DNA of 64,000 nt from Dyella mobilis (GCF_016904945.1 NZ_JADIKF010000038.1:164241-228240); one strand, 5' to 3'. Shown: positions 34,791 through 43,176, counted from the first letter of the stretch. A program made the numbers and translations. The notes: a model not told the origin generated them from the sequence alone.

Positions 34791-35375
34791 TCACCCTTTA
34801 CGAGTGACCCTTACTCCGCCAAACAGGACCATGATGGGAGAGACCACCGTAGCAACGATGTGGATTAAAACGCTGCCGACGATTTGATGAGACTTCTTGA
34901 GTGACAAAGCATATTTTCGTAAAGCCCAGGCCGATCCCGAAAAAAATGACGCTAAATACGCTTTCCTGGCCAGCGTGTACTCGGGTACTTCATACAATTC
35001 TTCATAGACTCTTCCCATGAGCAGGTAGGCAAGATGCCTCAGACGCCCTCGTGTCGCGTCCTGGCAATAGCGCATGGCCTTCTCTCGATTAACCAGTTCG
35101 CGCCGCGCCAGAAAAATTCGGACACAGCCGAGATAACCTTCATCATCATTAAACTTTATGGCGAGATTTCTATAGAAAAATAAAGCCTTTTCAAGATCTG
35201 CAACGCCATTCAACCAGCCTCTTTCCATGATCAAGCCGCAGGTAAAAAATGCCGACGGCACGTTTTCCTCCACCAACTTCTCCGAAAGTGCGAGCGCGAG
35301 CTGAAAGTCGTGTCGCTTGAACGCTGCGCCGGCCTTTTCTTTCATCTCCAAAATATATTTGCTTTCAACATTCAT
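34791..35375 (-). CDS. SEL1/TPR-like repeat protein with C-terminal membrane segment
   Basis: 194 residues. The helical repeats are visible: AGAAFKRHDFQLALALSEKL, CGLIMERGWLNGVADLEKAL, GYLGCVRIFLARRELVNREK and LAYLLMGRVYEELYEVPEYT, roughly 30-40 residues apart with alanine-leucine spacing of SEL1/TPR motifs. A hydrophobic segment near the C-terminus (VGSVLIHIVATVVSPIMVLF) suggests tail anchoring. Start ATG on the complement at 35375 lacks a strong ribosome binding site. Confidence 0.6.
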   Translation of the reverse strand: MNVESKYILEMKEKAGAAFKRHDFQLALALSEKLVEENVPSAFFTCGLIMERGWLNGVADLEKALFFYRNLAIKFNDDEGYLGCVRIFLARRELVNREKAMRYCQDATRGRLRHLAYLLMGRVYEELYEVPEYTLARKAYLASFFSGSAWALRKYALSLKKSHQIVGSVLIHIVATVVSPIMVLFGGVRVTRKG

Positions 35376-35469
35376 TTATTTTTATCCGGAGTAATTTGCT
35401 TATCTACTTCAGATTAGGCGTCGGGTTTGACGAACCAAACCAACTATCGCTGCAAATGAAAATGCGTCT

Positions 35470-35883
35470 TCACCCGCCAACGTCGGCTCGCTTCGATATC
35501 CCGATAATCCAGCACATGGGCAACACCACACATGCAGCCAACCCTGCGCCGGTTAGCGCTCCAAAAGCGAGTGGTCGCCAACTGAGGGGGCCTACTTTGC
35601 CGATAAATTGAACGACCCACATCGCAACCACGCCACATAGGACCGCCGCAACACAGGTGTTGAGAGTGGACAGACGCGAATGTCTCTTTAGCCAGTAGAT
35701 GCACGGCATGCCAAGAAGCCACGTCGCGAGGTAACTCACGGGTAGAACGAATGCCACCGTTGCCGCTACGCCAGCCTGCCAGTCGTGAGTTCCTTGAACC
35801 CACCCATCTGTCGCCACGCTACAAAGCGATATAACTAGAAAGAACATCAGTGGGGCAAACAATGGAGCAATGAGACCACCCAC
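35470..35883 (-). CDS. Multi-pass membrane protein
   Basis: 137 residues with four hydrophobic segments: about 2-20 (GLIAPLFAPLMFFLVISL), 38-60, 75-95 and 104-130. A basic short tail (SKRADVGG). Convergent with the gene ending at 34691 and divergent from that at 36053. No family recognised. Confidence 0.5.
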   Translation of the reverse strand: MGGLIAPLFAPLMFFLVISLCSVATDGWVQGTHDWQAGVAATVAFVLPVSYLATWLLGMPCIYWLKRHSRLSTLNTCVAAVLCGVVAMWVVQFIGKVGPLSWRPLAFGALTGAGLAACVVLPMCWIIGISKRADVGG

Positions 35884-36052
35884 CTAAAGCGGACGCATAT
35901 CAGCGAGCCTCGTTGATGTTTCATGGATTTCAGGAGGTTACCTGAAAGCCAGCGATGGGTAACCATCCCCTGGATCACATTGACCCTACGCTTTTTCCGC
36001 GCATGGCATTAGGCTTTTGCCCAGTCACCGACTTGGAAAGGACGGACCCTCC

Positions 36053-36409
36053 GTGAAGCGATCACTCTTCGTCGTTGCGTTTTTACTGGCCGCGCTTTCT
36101 TTGCCCGCGGCGTATTCCCATTTTTTCCCATTGCCCGCGTTTGACCAGACGCTTACGGCTTATCCCGGACAGATACCGCTGGTGCTTGGCGGCCGCGATG
36201 GCTTTTCGCAGGGAAGCAGCTATCACCGTCGCGACTATGTCTTGCTGCCATCTTTCTTCTTGAAGCCGAAGCTCATCAAAGTGACGCAGGTCGGCGATGC
36301 ACCACCTGAAGTGACTGAGACAAATGAAACGGTAGCGTTGTCTTCCTTTTTGACGGCCATCCTACTCGGCGCAGTGGCTTATGCGCGTAAGTCGCGACGG
36401 CGCGAATAA
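36053..36409 (+). CDS. Small membrane protein, copy A of a duplicated gene
   Basis: 118 residues from GTG 36053. N-terminal hydrophobic segment (SLFVVAFLLAALSLPAAYSH), an extracytoplasmic part (FPLPAFDQTLTAYPGQIPLV, GRDGFSQGSSYHRRDYVLLP), a C-terminal segment (VALSSFLTAILLGAVAYA) and a basic end RKSRRRE. It is nearly identical from residue ~25 onward to the protein at 38610, which marks the left direct repeat. No family recognised. Confidence 0.6.
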   Translation: MKRSLFVVAFLLAALSLPAAYSHFFPLPAFDQTLTAYPGQIPLVLGGRDGFSQGSSYHRRDYVLLPSFFLKPKLIKVTQVGDAPPEVTETNETVALSSFLTAILLGAVAYARKSRRRE

Positions 36410-36621
36410 AGCGCCCGCCTGATTGGCCAGGATGAAAGTCTTCTATTCATCAAAAAGCCGGCACTCCGCTCTCACAACAGCGTGCCGAAAACGGCGCATC
36501 ATTTCTGACGCCATGCGCCCAATGACCTCATCACACGGACACGCCCGGTCTATCCACCTCCCTCGTGGCTAAGCGTGTCGATGTGATGATGCTGGAAGTC
36601 GATGGCGGTTCCAGGCCGATC
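36125..36621. repeat. Left ~490-bp direct repeat flanking the Rhs toxin locus
   Basis: Matches 38730-39227 with high similarity, including the 3' two-thirds of the small membrane-protein gene, a shared hairpin (GCCGGCAC ... GTGCCG near 36461-36492) and about 90 bases from the end of a minus-strand gene. The match begins near FPLPAFD and ends at CCAGGCCGATC (36611-36621). The rest of the minus-strand gene is missing here and complete at 39155-39487. Bases 36622-36900 beyond it show no gene. Confidence 0.85.
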
Positions 36622-36900
36622 CGGGGCCAGCGCAACGCAAGAAATGGAAAGAGTTCGTGAGGAACTGCACTCTGACCCTGAGGCTTCCCCTTGATGGACT
36701 GCAGGGCCAGCATGGCCGACACCAATGGTCCATTTGCAGGCCGTGCCCTCATACGCATTAGGCGGCTAGCCCCCGACGTCTACAAGGACCGCCTCTTGCC
36801 AGAACTCAACATTGCACTGATTGTTAATTCTCAGGACGGTTACTGGCGAACTGCTTTAGGGTAACCTGCTGACACCGTTAGGGGACAATGAGGAAGAAAT

Positions 36901-37899
36901 ATGGCTGGTCAGGGAAGCCGCGGGCTTTGGATAAAGCTGTTTATTTACCTACTCTTCTTAATCACGAGCAGTGCATTACACGCTCAGCAACAGGGGACAG
37001 TCACTTACGTCTACACCGATCCGCAGGGCACGCCGCTTGCAGAAGCTGATGCCAATGGCAACATCACACAGACATACGATTACACGCCTTATGGAACAAC
37101 AGCTTTAGGCACATCGCCGAGCGGACCGGGTTACACGGGGCACGTTAATGATCCCGAGACGAACCTCGTCTATATGCAGGCGCGTTACTATGACCCAGTA
37201 ATTGCGCATTTCCTAAGTGTCGATCCGGTAGGCATTGCCCCGGGCAATGCCTACAAGTTCAATCGGTACGGCTACGCAAATAACAATCCAATTCTGAATA
37301 TCGACCCGAACGGCAGGCAGTCTTTACCGCTTGCTAACGAGTTGGGCACGGATGACCCTGCTTTAATTGATCACGTGCAAGTGGCGCAGCTAGAAGCTGC
37401 GGACAACTTCATGGAAGTTGCAGATCAACTTACGCAGCCACTAGTTGCGGAACAACCTGAACTTGGCGCCATTCCTGCGGGACTGAATAAACTGGCTGAC
37501 GTGTTATTCAGCGCAGTCAAAATAGCTCCTGAACTGAAGCCAGCAGTTACAGCAGAAAGTCGAGCCCAAGAGCTGGCGGCCATGCTCGATCCGGTTGCTC
37601 AGAATCATCGAACTGTGGCAGTTTTGGATACTACACAGGGGGTTAGAATTCTCGGACAAGGCGGTCGAGATTTAGAGCCAGCACAGCGTGCCACGCAGAT
37701 GGCAGGCGAGATTTTGGGAAAGCAGTCAAGGGCGCACGCGGAAATAACAGTTCTATCGACCTCTGAGACGCAAGGATATGCACCATCATTTATGGCAACT
37801 TCGAGACCGTTTTGCCCTGATTGCCAGCAGGCAATTCAGCAATCAGGCGGAACCATTACCAGTCCAACAACAGCTGTATGGCGTGCACCGCTGCTATGA
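36901..37899 (+). CDS. Short secreted Rhs-core protein with deaminase-like toxin domain
   Basis: 332 residues, GAGGAAGAAAT ribosome binding site. Signal peptide (IKLFIYLLFLITSSALHAQ). One YD-type repeat (TYVYTDPQGTPLAEADANGN, about 35-66) precedes the Rhs core: YMQARYYDPVIAHFLSVDPV (91-110) and YKFNRYGYANNNPILNIDPN (118-137). The variable C-terminus after DPNG ends in HAEITVLSTSE (His279-Glu281) and RPFCPDCQQAIQQ (Cys305, Cys308), the zinc and catalytic signature of deaminase-fold toxins. Full-size Rhs proteins are over 1000 residues; this is a mini-Rhs with its own Sec signal. The DUF416-like gene overlaps by ATGA. Confidence 0.85.
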   Translation: MAGQGSRGLWIKLFIYLLFLITSSALHAQQQGTVTYVYTDPQGTPLAEADANGNITQTYDYTPYGTTALGTSPSGPGYTGHVNDPETNLVYMQARYYDPVIAHFLSVDPVGIAPGNAYKFNRYGYANNNPILNIDPNGRQSLPLANELGTDDPALIDHVQVAQLEAADNFMEVADQLTQPLVAEQPELGAIPAGLNKLADVLFSAVKIAPELKPAVTAESRAQELAAMLDPVAQNHRTVAVLDTTQGVRILGQGGRDLEPAQRATQMAGEILGKQSRAHAEITVLSTSETQGYAPSFMATSRPFCPDCQQAIQQSGGTITSPTTAVWRAPLL

Positions 37900-38501
37900 A
37901 CATTTTAATATTTGATGAGCCTTCATTGGTTCAACGACTTTCTACACTTCAAATAAAATCTGCCATCACGTTTGCTTTGTGTTGCGCAACACGGCAGCTA
38001 AATGCTTACGAGGCTTATGCGGATAAATTCGCGCCCGAAGCGCGCGCCGTACCACGCCGTATAGTTGAAAAATTGTGGGAGTTTGTCGATTCCGCAAAGA
38101 GCGACGATACGCACTGGTCCGAACAGTTGAAAATTGTCGAGTCTCTGTATCCAGAAGAACAGACTGATTGGGCTCCGCTCCATATTTACAGTGAGCATAC
38201 CCTTTACTCATTGACATATGTCATTCGATGCCTGATGACCTGCGATGTTCAGGAAGCTGCATATGCGGCTCGGGTGGCCTATATAGCTGCGGATCAGGCC
38301 GCCATACGGGCCATCGAAGAATCGCGCGACTCACTAAACTTTGAACAACTCGTTTTGGCCAGTGATGTCGTTCAAAAGGAGCTTCGTCGCCAGTCGGATG
38401 ATTTGGGTGCGCTGGAGATTAAAACGGACGCTTTGGTCCTTCAACTCAGGAGCTTTGCTTTTGCGAGCCAGATACTTACTGTGAGTGAGATGCTTGTGTA
38501 A
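37896..38501 (+). CDS. DUF416-like protein, probable immunity partner
   Basis: 201 residues starting at ATG 37896, which overlaps the Rhs stop codon (ATGA, 37896-37899), a layout that favours translational coupling. Pattern of DUF416 (YjaG-like): a first helix pair FDEPSLVQRLSTLQIKSAIT, FALCCATRQLNAYEAYADKF, IVEKLWEFVDSAKSDDTHWS, and a long helical second half (AAYAARVAYIAADQAAIRAI). Position directly after a predicted toxin argues for an immunity function; DUF416 proteins are not proven inhibitors, so this is inference. Confidence 0.75.
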   Translation: MNILIFDEPSLVQRLSTLQIKSAITFALCCATRQLNAYEAYADKFAPEARAVPRRIVEKLWEFVDSAKSDDTHWSEQLKIVESLYPEEQTDWAPLHIYSEHTLYSLTYVIRCLMTCDVQEAAYAARVAYIAADQAAIRAIEESRDSLNFEQLVLASDVVQKELRRQSDDLGALEIKTDALVLQLRSFAFASQILTVSEMLV

Positions 38502-38609
38502 TGCACGCGCTTATGTCTTCAGTGGTATCCATATCGCTTTAGCATTTCCATTTGTAACGCGAAGCAGCATGCGCCATGCCGGTGCTTAACCGAAAAGCCG
38601 GGGCGCTCA

Positions 38610-39014
38610 TTGGTCTTTTATGGAATAAACGACTTGGGAAAGAAAGCATCCTTTGTGCTGCTACTGCTCTCTTTGGTTGGATTTTTACTGATCCCATTTT
38701 TATTGCCATCCGTGGTGTACACCTACTTTTTCCCGCTGCCTGCGTTTGACCGTGTACTTATGGCTTACCCTGGACAAATGCCGCTGGTGCTTGGCGGCCG
38801 CGATGGCTTTTCGCAGGGCAGCAGCTATCACCGTCGCGACTATGTCTTGCTGCCGTCTTTCTTCTTGAAGCCGAAGCTCATCAAAGTGACGCAGGTCGGC
38901 GATGCACCACCTGAAGTGACTGAGACAAATGAAACGGTAGCGTTGTCTTCCTTTTTGACGGCCATCGTACTCGGCGCAGTGGCTTATTCGCGCAAGTCTC
39001 GACGGCGCGAATAA
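38610..39014 (+). CDS. Small membrane protein, copy B of a duplicated gene
   Basis: 134 residues from TTG 38610; the start is uncertain. N-terminal hydrophobic segment (ASFVLLLLSLVGFLLIPFLL) is unrelated to copy A, but from about FPLPAFD on the sequence matches copy A at 36053 almost residue for residue (PLVLGGRDGFSQGSSYHRRD, YVLLPSFFLKPKLIKVTQVG). The shared stretch is the direct repeat. Either this copy is the older gene and A acquired a new N-terminus, or the reverse. Confidence 0.6.
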   Translation: MVFYGINDLGKKASFVLLLLSLVGFLLIPFLLPSVVYTYFFPLPAFDRVLMAYPGQMPLVLGGRDGFSQGSSYHRRDYVLLPSFFLKPKLIKVTQVGDAPPEVTETNETVALSSFLTAIVLGAVAYSRKSRRRE

Positions 39015-39227
39015 AGCGCCCGCTCGATTGGCCGGAACGCAAGTCTTTTATTCATCAAAAAACCGGCACGCCGCTCTCACTACAGCGTGCCGAAAATGGC
39101 GCATCGTTTCTGACGCCATGCGCCCAATGACCTCGTCACACGGACACGCCCGGTCTATCCACCTCCCTCGTGGCTGAGCGTGTCGACGTGAAGATGCAGG
39201 AGGTCGATGGCGGTCTCCAGGCCGATC
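38730..39227. repeat. Right ~490-bp direct repeat flanking the Rhs toxin locus
   Basis: Corresponds to 36125-36621 with an offset of about 2605 bases and one indel. It includes the shared hairpin near 39069-39094 and ends inside the minus-strand gene at 39155. Confidence 0.85.
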
Positions 39228-39487
39228 TGTTGCACCGGGTTGAGCGGCAAGAGATTCGTTCTTTTGCCGGTGTCGCCTGCGTACTTGGAGATGCGGTGAG
39301 CCTTGAGCAGACCCTCGATCACCGCCACGGCAAGCGCGGTGCCGGCCCGTTGAGACGCGTAGCTTTGCCGTCGCTCCCGCTCTGCACGCTCAGCTCGGCG
39401 TGCATCGTCGACGGACGAAGCGGATTTAGATTTTGGTTCGATGGGAACCAAATGCCGTGAGGCTGCCGTATGATCCATGGAGGTCAT
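39155..39487 (-). CDS. Small hypothetical protein
   Basis: 111 residues from ATG 39487 on the complement with GAGAG upstream. Polar N-terminus with a charged helical run (VDDARRAERAERERRQSYAS), then GTALAVAVIEGLLKAHRISK and LPLNPVQQIGLETAIDLLHL, likely helical. Its 3' end is duplicated in the left direct repeat, where the rest of the gene is absent. Confidence 0.45.
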   Translation of the reverse strand: MTSMDHTAASRHLVPIEPKSKSASSVDDARRAERAERERRQSYASQRAGTALAVAVIEGLLKAHRISKYAGDTGKRTNLLPLNPVQQIGLETAIDLLHLHVDTLSHEGGG

Positions 39488-39741
39488 GATCAACTCTCTG
39501 ATAGTTGGTTTGACTTAGCGGGTCGTGAGAGTTGGTGCTCTCACGATCCGCGCTTCTCCAAGCATTGCTGCATGGGTCATCGGCGTTCGGGATTAGCGAA
39601 GTGCGCCGATGACGGTATCAGGCTAATAAGCGGCGGCGTTGCCTGTATATGGGTTCGGGATGATGTGCGTGTGCGGGGTTTTCCCTGGCGTCGCACGTGC
39701 TATCGGTGCATGCCTTCGTACTTATTCGCAACCGCTATCGG

Positions 39742-40860
39742 CTACGGCATGAACACGGCCATGGCCGGGTAGTCGGTGAGGCCGCGCGCATCGCCGCCGA
39801 ACAGGGTGTTGCGATCGTGCACGTTGAGCGGTGCGTTGATGCGCAGGCGTTCCGGCAGATCGGGATTGGCGACAAAGGGACGGCCGAAGGCGACCAGGTC
39901 GGCCCAGCCTTCGTTCAACGCGCTGCGTGCGCGCTCGGCGGTGTACTTGCCGGCGTAGATCAGCGCGCCGGGATAGACCTCGCGCAGCTTGCGCTTGAAG
40001 GTGGCAGGCATGTGCGGTGCATCTTCCCAATCTGCTTCGGCGATGTGGATATAGGCCACACCGAGTTTGCCGAGCAGCTCGGCGGCGGCGATGTAGGTGG
40101 TTTGCGGATCGGCGTCGGCGCAACCATTGAGCGTGGTGAGCGGCGCCAGGCGGATGCCTACGCGGCCCTTGTCGCCGGTGCCTTCGATCATCGCCTGGGT
40201 GACTTCGGCGAGAAAGCGCAGGCGGTTTTCCAGCGAGCCGCCGTATTCGTCGGTGCGATTGTTGGCATTGGAATCGATGAACTGATTGACGAGATAGCCG
40301 TTTGCCGCGTGCAATTCCATGCCGTCGAAGCCGGCAGCCATGGCGTTGCGCGCAGCCTGGCGGAAGTCGTCGACCAGGGCGTGGATGTCGTCGATCTGCA
40401 ACGCGTGCGGTTGCGATGCCTGCACGAAACCGGGTTGGCCATCGCTTTCGGCGACAAACACGTTCACCCCTTCGGCCTGGATCGCGGAGGGAGATACCGG
40501 CGCGCGGCCGTCGAGGAGGCTGGTGTGACTGAGGCGGCCGACGTGCCACAGCTGCGCGAAGATGCGCCCGCCCGCATCGTGCACCGCCTGGGTCACCTTG
40601 CGCCAGCCGGCCACCTGCGCGGGCGTGTAGATGCCTGGTGTCCACGCATAGCCTTTGCCTAGCGGCGACACCCAGGTGCCTTCGCTGACGATCAAGCCGG
40701 CGCTGGCGCGTTGGGCGTAATACCGGGCCATCAGGTCGTTCGGCTCGTCGCCGGGCTGGCTGGCGCGCGAGCGTGTCATCGGCGGCATCACGATACGGTT
40801 GGGCAATTGCAGTGTGCCGAGCGTGTACGGTTGGAACAGTGGATCAATGTCGTTGCGCAT
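39742..40860 (-). CDS. Alkene reductase (OYE family, NemA-like)
   Basis: 372 residues. Full Old Yellow Enzyme barrel: LPNRIVMPPMTRSRA near the start, GRIFAQLWHVGRLSH (100-111), the substrate-binding HAANGYL with His184 and Asn187 and the catalytic tyrosine Tyr189, NNRTDEYGGSLENR (about 200-213), and the FMN-phosphate region LIYAGKYTAERARSALNEGW ending ADLVAFGRPFVANPDLPERL. These enzymes reduce activated C=C bonds of alpha,beta-unsaturated carbonyls, maleimides and nitro compounds using NAD(P)H. It lies 12 bases after dkgB, so both genes are probably one operon. Confidence 0.9.
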   Translation of the reverse strand: MRNDIDPLFQPYTLGTLQLPNRIVMPPMTRSRASQPGDEPNDLMARYYAQRASAGLIVSEGTWVSPLGKGYAWTPGIYTPAQVAGWRKVTQAVHDAGGRIFAQLWHVGRLSHTSLLDGRAPVSPSAIQAEGVNVFVAESDGQPGFVQASQPHALQIDDIHALVDDFRQAARNAMAAGFDGMELHAANGYLVNQFIDSNANNRTDEYGGSLENRLRFLAEVTQAMIEGTGDKGRVGIRLAPLTTLNGCADADPQTTYIAAAELLGKLGVAYIHIAEADWEDAPHMPATFKRKLREVYPGALIYAGKYTAERARSALNEGWADLVAFGRPFVANPDLPERLRINAPLNVHDRNTLFGGDARGLTDYPAMAVFMP

Positions 40861-40872
40861 GATGTGTCTCCT

Positions 40873-41676
40873 TCAATCCCACACCGGGGCCAGGCCCTGC
40901 GGGCTGACCTCGCGGCCGTTGCGTTCGAGCCTGGCGATCTTTGCCATATCGTCGGCATCCAGTTGCAGCCCGCGGGCGAGCAGATTGCTGGCGAGGTTTT
41001 CGCGCCTGGTCGACGAGGGAATCACCGCGTAGCCGAGTTGCAGCGCCCAGGCCAGGGCCACCTGCGCAACGGTTGCGCGGTGCTTGTCGGCGATCTGCGC
41101 GAGCACGGGGTCTTTCAGCACCTTGCCGTAGGCCAGCGTCATATACGAGGTGACGGTGATGCCCTGCTCTTTCAGAAACGCCGTCAGCACGTGGCTTTGC
41201 AGATAAGGGCTGAGCTCGATCTGGTTGGTGGCGATTTCGTTCTTGCCGACGATGGCAATCGCCTGCTTGGTCAGTTCGATATTGAAATTGGATACGCCGA
41301 TCTGCCGCGTCAGGCCGAGCGCCTTGGCTTCGGCTAGCGCGCTCAGTGTCTCGGACAAGGCCACGCCATTGCCCGGCGCCGGCCAGTGAATGAGGGTGAG
41401 GTCGACGTGGTCGGTACGCAGCTTCTCCAGGCTTTCGCGCAGGCTGGGCACCAGTTTGTCTTTGGCGTAATTGTCCACCCAGATTTTGGTGGTGACGAAC
41501 AACTCGCCGCGCGGGACACCGCTTTCGGCGATCGCCTGGCCCACCTCGGCTTCGTTGCCGTAGATCTGCGCCGTATCCACGGCGCGGTAACCGAGTTCGA
41601 GCGCGTTGCGCACCGAGTCGATCACGGTCTGGCCGGTCAGGCGGAAGGTGCCGACACCAAAGGAAGGAATGCTCAT
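40873..41676 (-). CDS. dkgB: 2,5-didehydrogluconate reductase DkgB (aldo/keto reductase)
   Basis: 267 residues, closely matching DkgB along its length: [97 protein letters not shown], and [20 protein letters not shown] to the C-terminal [11 protein letters not shown]. The AKR catalytic tetrad is present (Asp in DTAQ, Tyr in QIYG, Lys in TKIW, His in IHWP). It reduces 2,5-diketo-gluconate and other keto compounds such as methylglyoxal with NADPH. It is transcribed away from the yafC-like regulator, as in Escherichia coli. Confidence 0.9.
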   Translation of the reverse strand: MSIPSFGVGTFRLTGQTVIDSVRNALELGYRAVDTAQIYGNEAEVGQAIAESGVPRGELFVTTKIWVDNYAKDKLVPSLRESLEKLRTDHVDLTLIHWPAPGNGVALSETLSALAEAKALGLTRQIGVSNFNIELTKQAIAIVGKNEIATNQIELSPYLQSHVLTAFLKEQGITVTSYMTLAYGKVLKDPVLAQIADKHRATVAQVALAWALQLGYAVIPSSTRRENLASNLLARGLQLDADDMAKIARLERNGREVSPQGLAPVWD

Positions 41677-41767
41677 GGAATGACTCCGGTAGCGTTGAAC
41701 GAGGAATGCAGAGGCGCAGTCTGCTCGCTTTACATTTGCAGATTAAGCCGCGTATAAGGGAAATACT

Positions 41768-41784
41768 TTTGATTTGAAATCAAA
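41768..41784. promoter_or_regulatory. Candidate operator for the LysR (YafC-like) regulator
   Basis: TTTGATTTGAAATCAAA is a 17-bp palindrome (8-bp arms TTTGATTT and AAATCAAA, one-base centre) ending two bases before ATG 41786. It lies in the divergent region between dkgB (ATG at 41676) and yafC, fitting an autoregulatory LysR site. That YafC binds it is inference. Confidence 0.6.
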
Positions 41785-41785
41785 T

Positions 41786-42688
41786 ATGAAAAGCACCCTC
41801 GACGAATTGCAGGCATTCGTAGCGGTGGTGGATACCGGCTCCATCACGGCGGCCTCGGAGCAGTTGGGGCTCACCATCTCGGCCACCAGCCGAACGCTGG
41901 GGCGCCTGGAAGAAAAGCTGCAAACCACCCTGCTGCAACGAACCACCCGGCGCCTGGAGTTGACCGAGGAAGGAGAAGCCTTTCTGCAACGCGCACGCGC
42001 CATCCTCGCCTCGGTGGACGAAGCCGAAGAGCAGATGGCTGCACGGCGCATGCGCCCGGTGGGACGTTTGCGCGTGGATGCCGCAACACCGTTCATGCTG
42101 CACGTGATCGTGCCGCTGCTGGACGGTTTCCGCGCACGCTATCCGGAGGTGGAGCTGGAACTGAATTCGAACGAGGGCATCATCGACCTTATCGAGCGGC
42201 GCACGGATGTGGCCTTTCGCATCGGCTCGCTGAAAGACTCCACTCTGCACGCCCGCCCGATCGGCAGCAGCCGCGTGCGCTTGCTTGCGAGCCCCGCCTA
42301 TCTGGAACGCCACGGCACGCCGACCAAACCGGCACAGCTCGGCCAGCACCAGTTGCTCGGCTTCAACCAGCCGGAGACCTTGAACGACTGGCCGCTGCGC
42401 GGTGCGGATGGCAATGCCGTGCACATCAAACCCAACATTGCGTCATCCAGCGGCGAAACCATCCGGCAGATGGCGCTGGCAGGACTGGGCATTGCCTGCC
42501 TGTCGGACTTCATGACGCGCGGCGATCGCAAGAGCGGCCGGCTGGTGCCGCTGTTCCCCCGGCAAACGCTGGACGTGCGCCAGCCGATCAATGCCGTCTA
42601 CTACCGCAACACCACACTCGCTTCGCGCATTACCTGTTTTGTGGATTACGTGGTGGGCGCGCTGGGCAAGCAGCCTTTTGACGATTGA
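41786..42688 (+). CDS. LysR family regulator, YafC-like
   Basis: 300 residues from ATG 41786 (a TTG at 41774 lies inside the palindrome). N-terminal HTH: LDELQAFVAVVDTGSITAAS, EQLGLTISATSRTLGRLEEK, RTTRRLELTEEGEAF. The effector domain follows the YafC pattern: GRLRVDAATPFMLHVIVPLL, ELNSNEGIIDLIERRTDVAF, RIGSLKDSTLHARPIGSSRV, HQLLGFNQPETLNDWPLRGA and GETIRQMALAGLGIACLSDF. The divergent position with dkgB is that of E. coli yafC and dkgB, so orthology is likely. Confidence 0.85.
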   Translation: MKSTLDELQAFVAVVDTGSITAASEQLGLTISATSRTLGRLEEKLQTTLLQRTTRRLELTEEGEAFLQRARAILASVDEAEEQMAARRMRPVGRLRVDAATPFMLHVIVPLLDGFRARYPEVELELNSNEGIIDLIERRTDVAFRIGSLKDSTLHARPIGSSRVRLLASPAYLERHGTPTKPAQLGQHQLLGFNQPETLNDWPLRGADGNAVHIKPNIASSSGETIRQMALAGLGIACLSDFMTRGDRKSGRLVPLFPRQTLDVRQPINAVYYRNTTLASRITCFVDYVVGALGKQPFDD

Positions 42689-42709
42689 AACGCAGCGACG
42701 AACCGCGCT

Positions 42710-43068
42710 TGTAGGTTGGGTTACCCCGGACCTGCTCCGGGGGGTAACCCGATTGGTTTTGTCAAAGCGTCTCAGATCGTTGGGTTACCGTCGGATCAAG
42801 TCTTGTCTCTTGATCACATCTTTCGTTTTGGCTTTCATGGAAATCGAGGTGGTTCCAGTAAGCCAAAAACCTTTCATATCGTCATCCCGGCGAAGGCCGG
42901 GATCCAGTGTCTTCGCCGTGTAAAGTCGCTGGATCCCGGCTTTCGCCGGGATGACGGCGGAAAGATGGAAGGGTTTGGGGCATTTGAGCCACCTCGATTT
43001 CGCTGACGTGGCAGAGCGTAAAGATGTGATCAAGAGACAGGGATCAAGTCCGAGGTAACCCAACCTAC
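42710..43068. repeat. Large nested imperfect palindrome (composite intergenic element)
   Basis: Core palindrome about 42779-43064. Arms, inner to outer: GTCATCCCGGCGAAGGCCGG (42881-42900) and its mate ending GCCGGGATGAC (42945-42955); AATCGAGGTGG (42842-42852) with CCACCTCGATT (42989-42999); CTCTTGATCACATCTTT (42807-42823) with AAAGATGTGATCAAGAG (43020-43036); and GTTGGGTTACC near 42779 with GGTAACCCAACC (43054-43065). An extra GTAGGTTGGGTTACC stands at 42710. The inner part is the same REP-like sequence found at 33796. No gene lies inside. Confidence 0.85.
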
Positions 43069-43087
43069 GACCCGATGGTGGGTGACC

Positions 43088-43119
43088 GCACTGTCCGGAC
43101 AGTGCGGACAAGCGTCCGC
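43088..43119. promoter_or_regulatory. Perfect 18-bp palindrome and adjacent hairpin
   Basis: GCACTGTCCGGACAGTGC (43088-43105) is a perfect palindrome, at once followed by GCGGAC-AAGC-GTCCGC (43104-43119), a second inverted repeat. The first has the size and symmetry of a dimeric repressor or activator operator. The bound protein is unknown. Confidence 0.55.
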
Positions 43120-43150
43120 GGACATCGTCACGCTCTCCTCCGTATCCTGA

Positions 43151-43176
43151 AAAACCGCATTCCCATGCGGTTTTCG
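43151..43176. terminator. Perfect intrinsic terminator hairpin
   Basis: AAAACCGCAT (43151-43160), loop TCCC, ATGCGGTTTT (43165-43174) form a perfect 10-bp stem with A/T ends, functional in either direction. It could end a short RNA started near 43105, or act as an attenuator in the leader of the small gene at 43254. Which one is not decidable from sequence. Confidence 0.7.
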
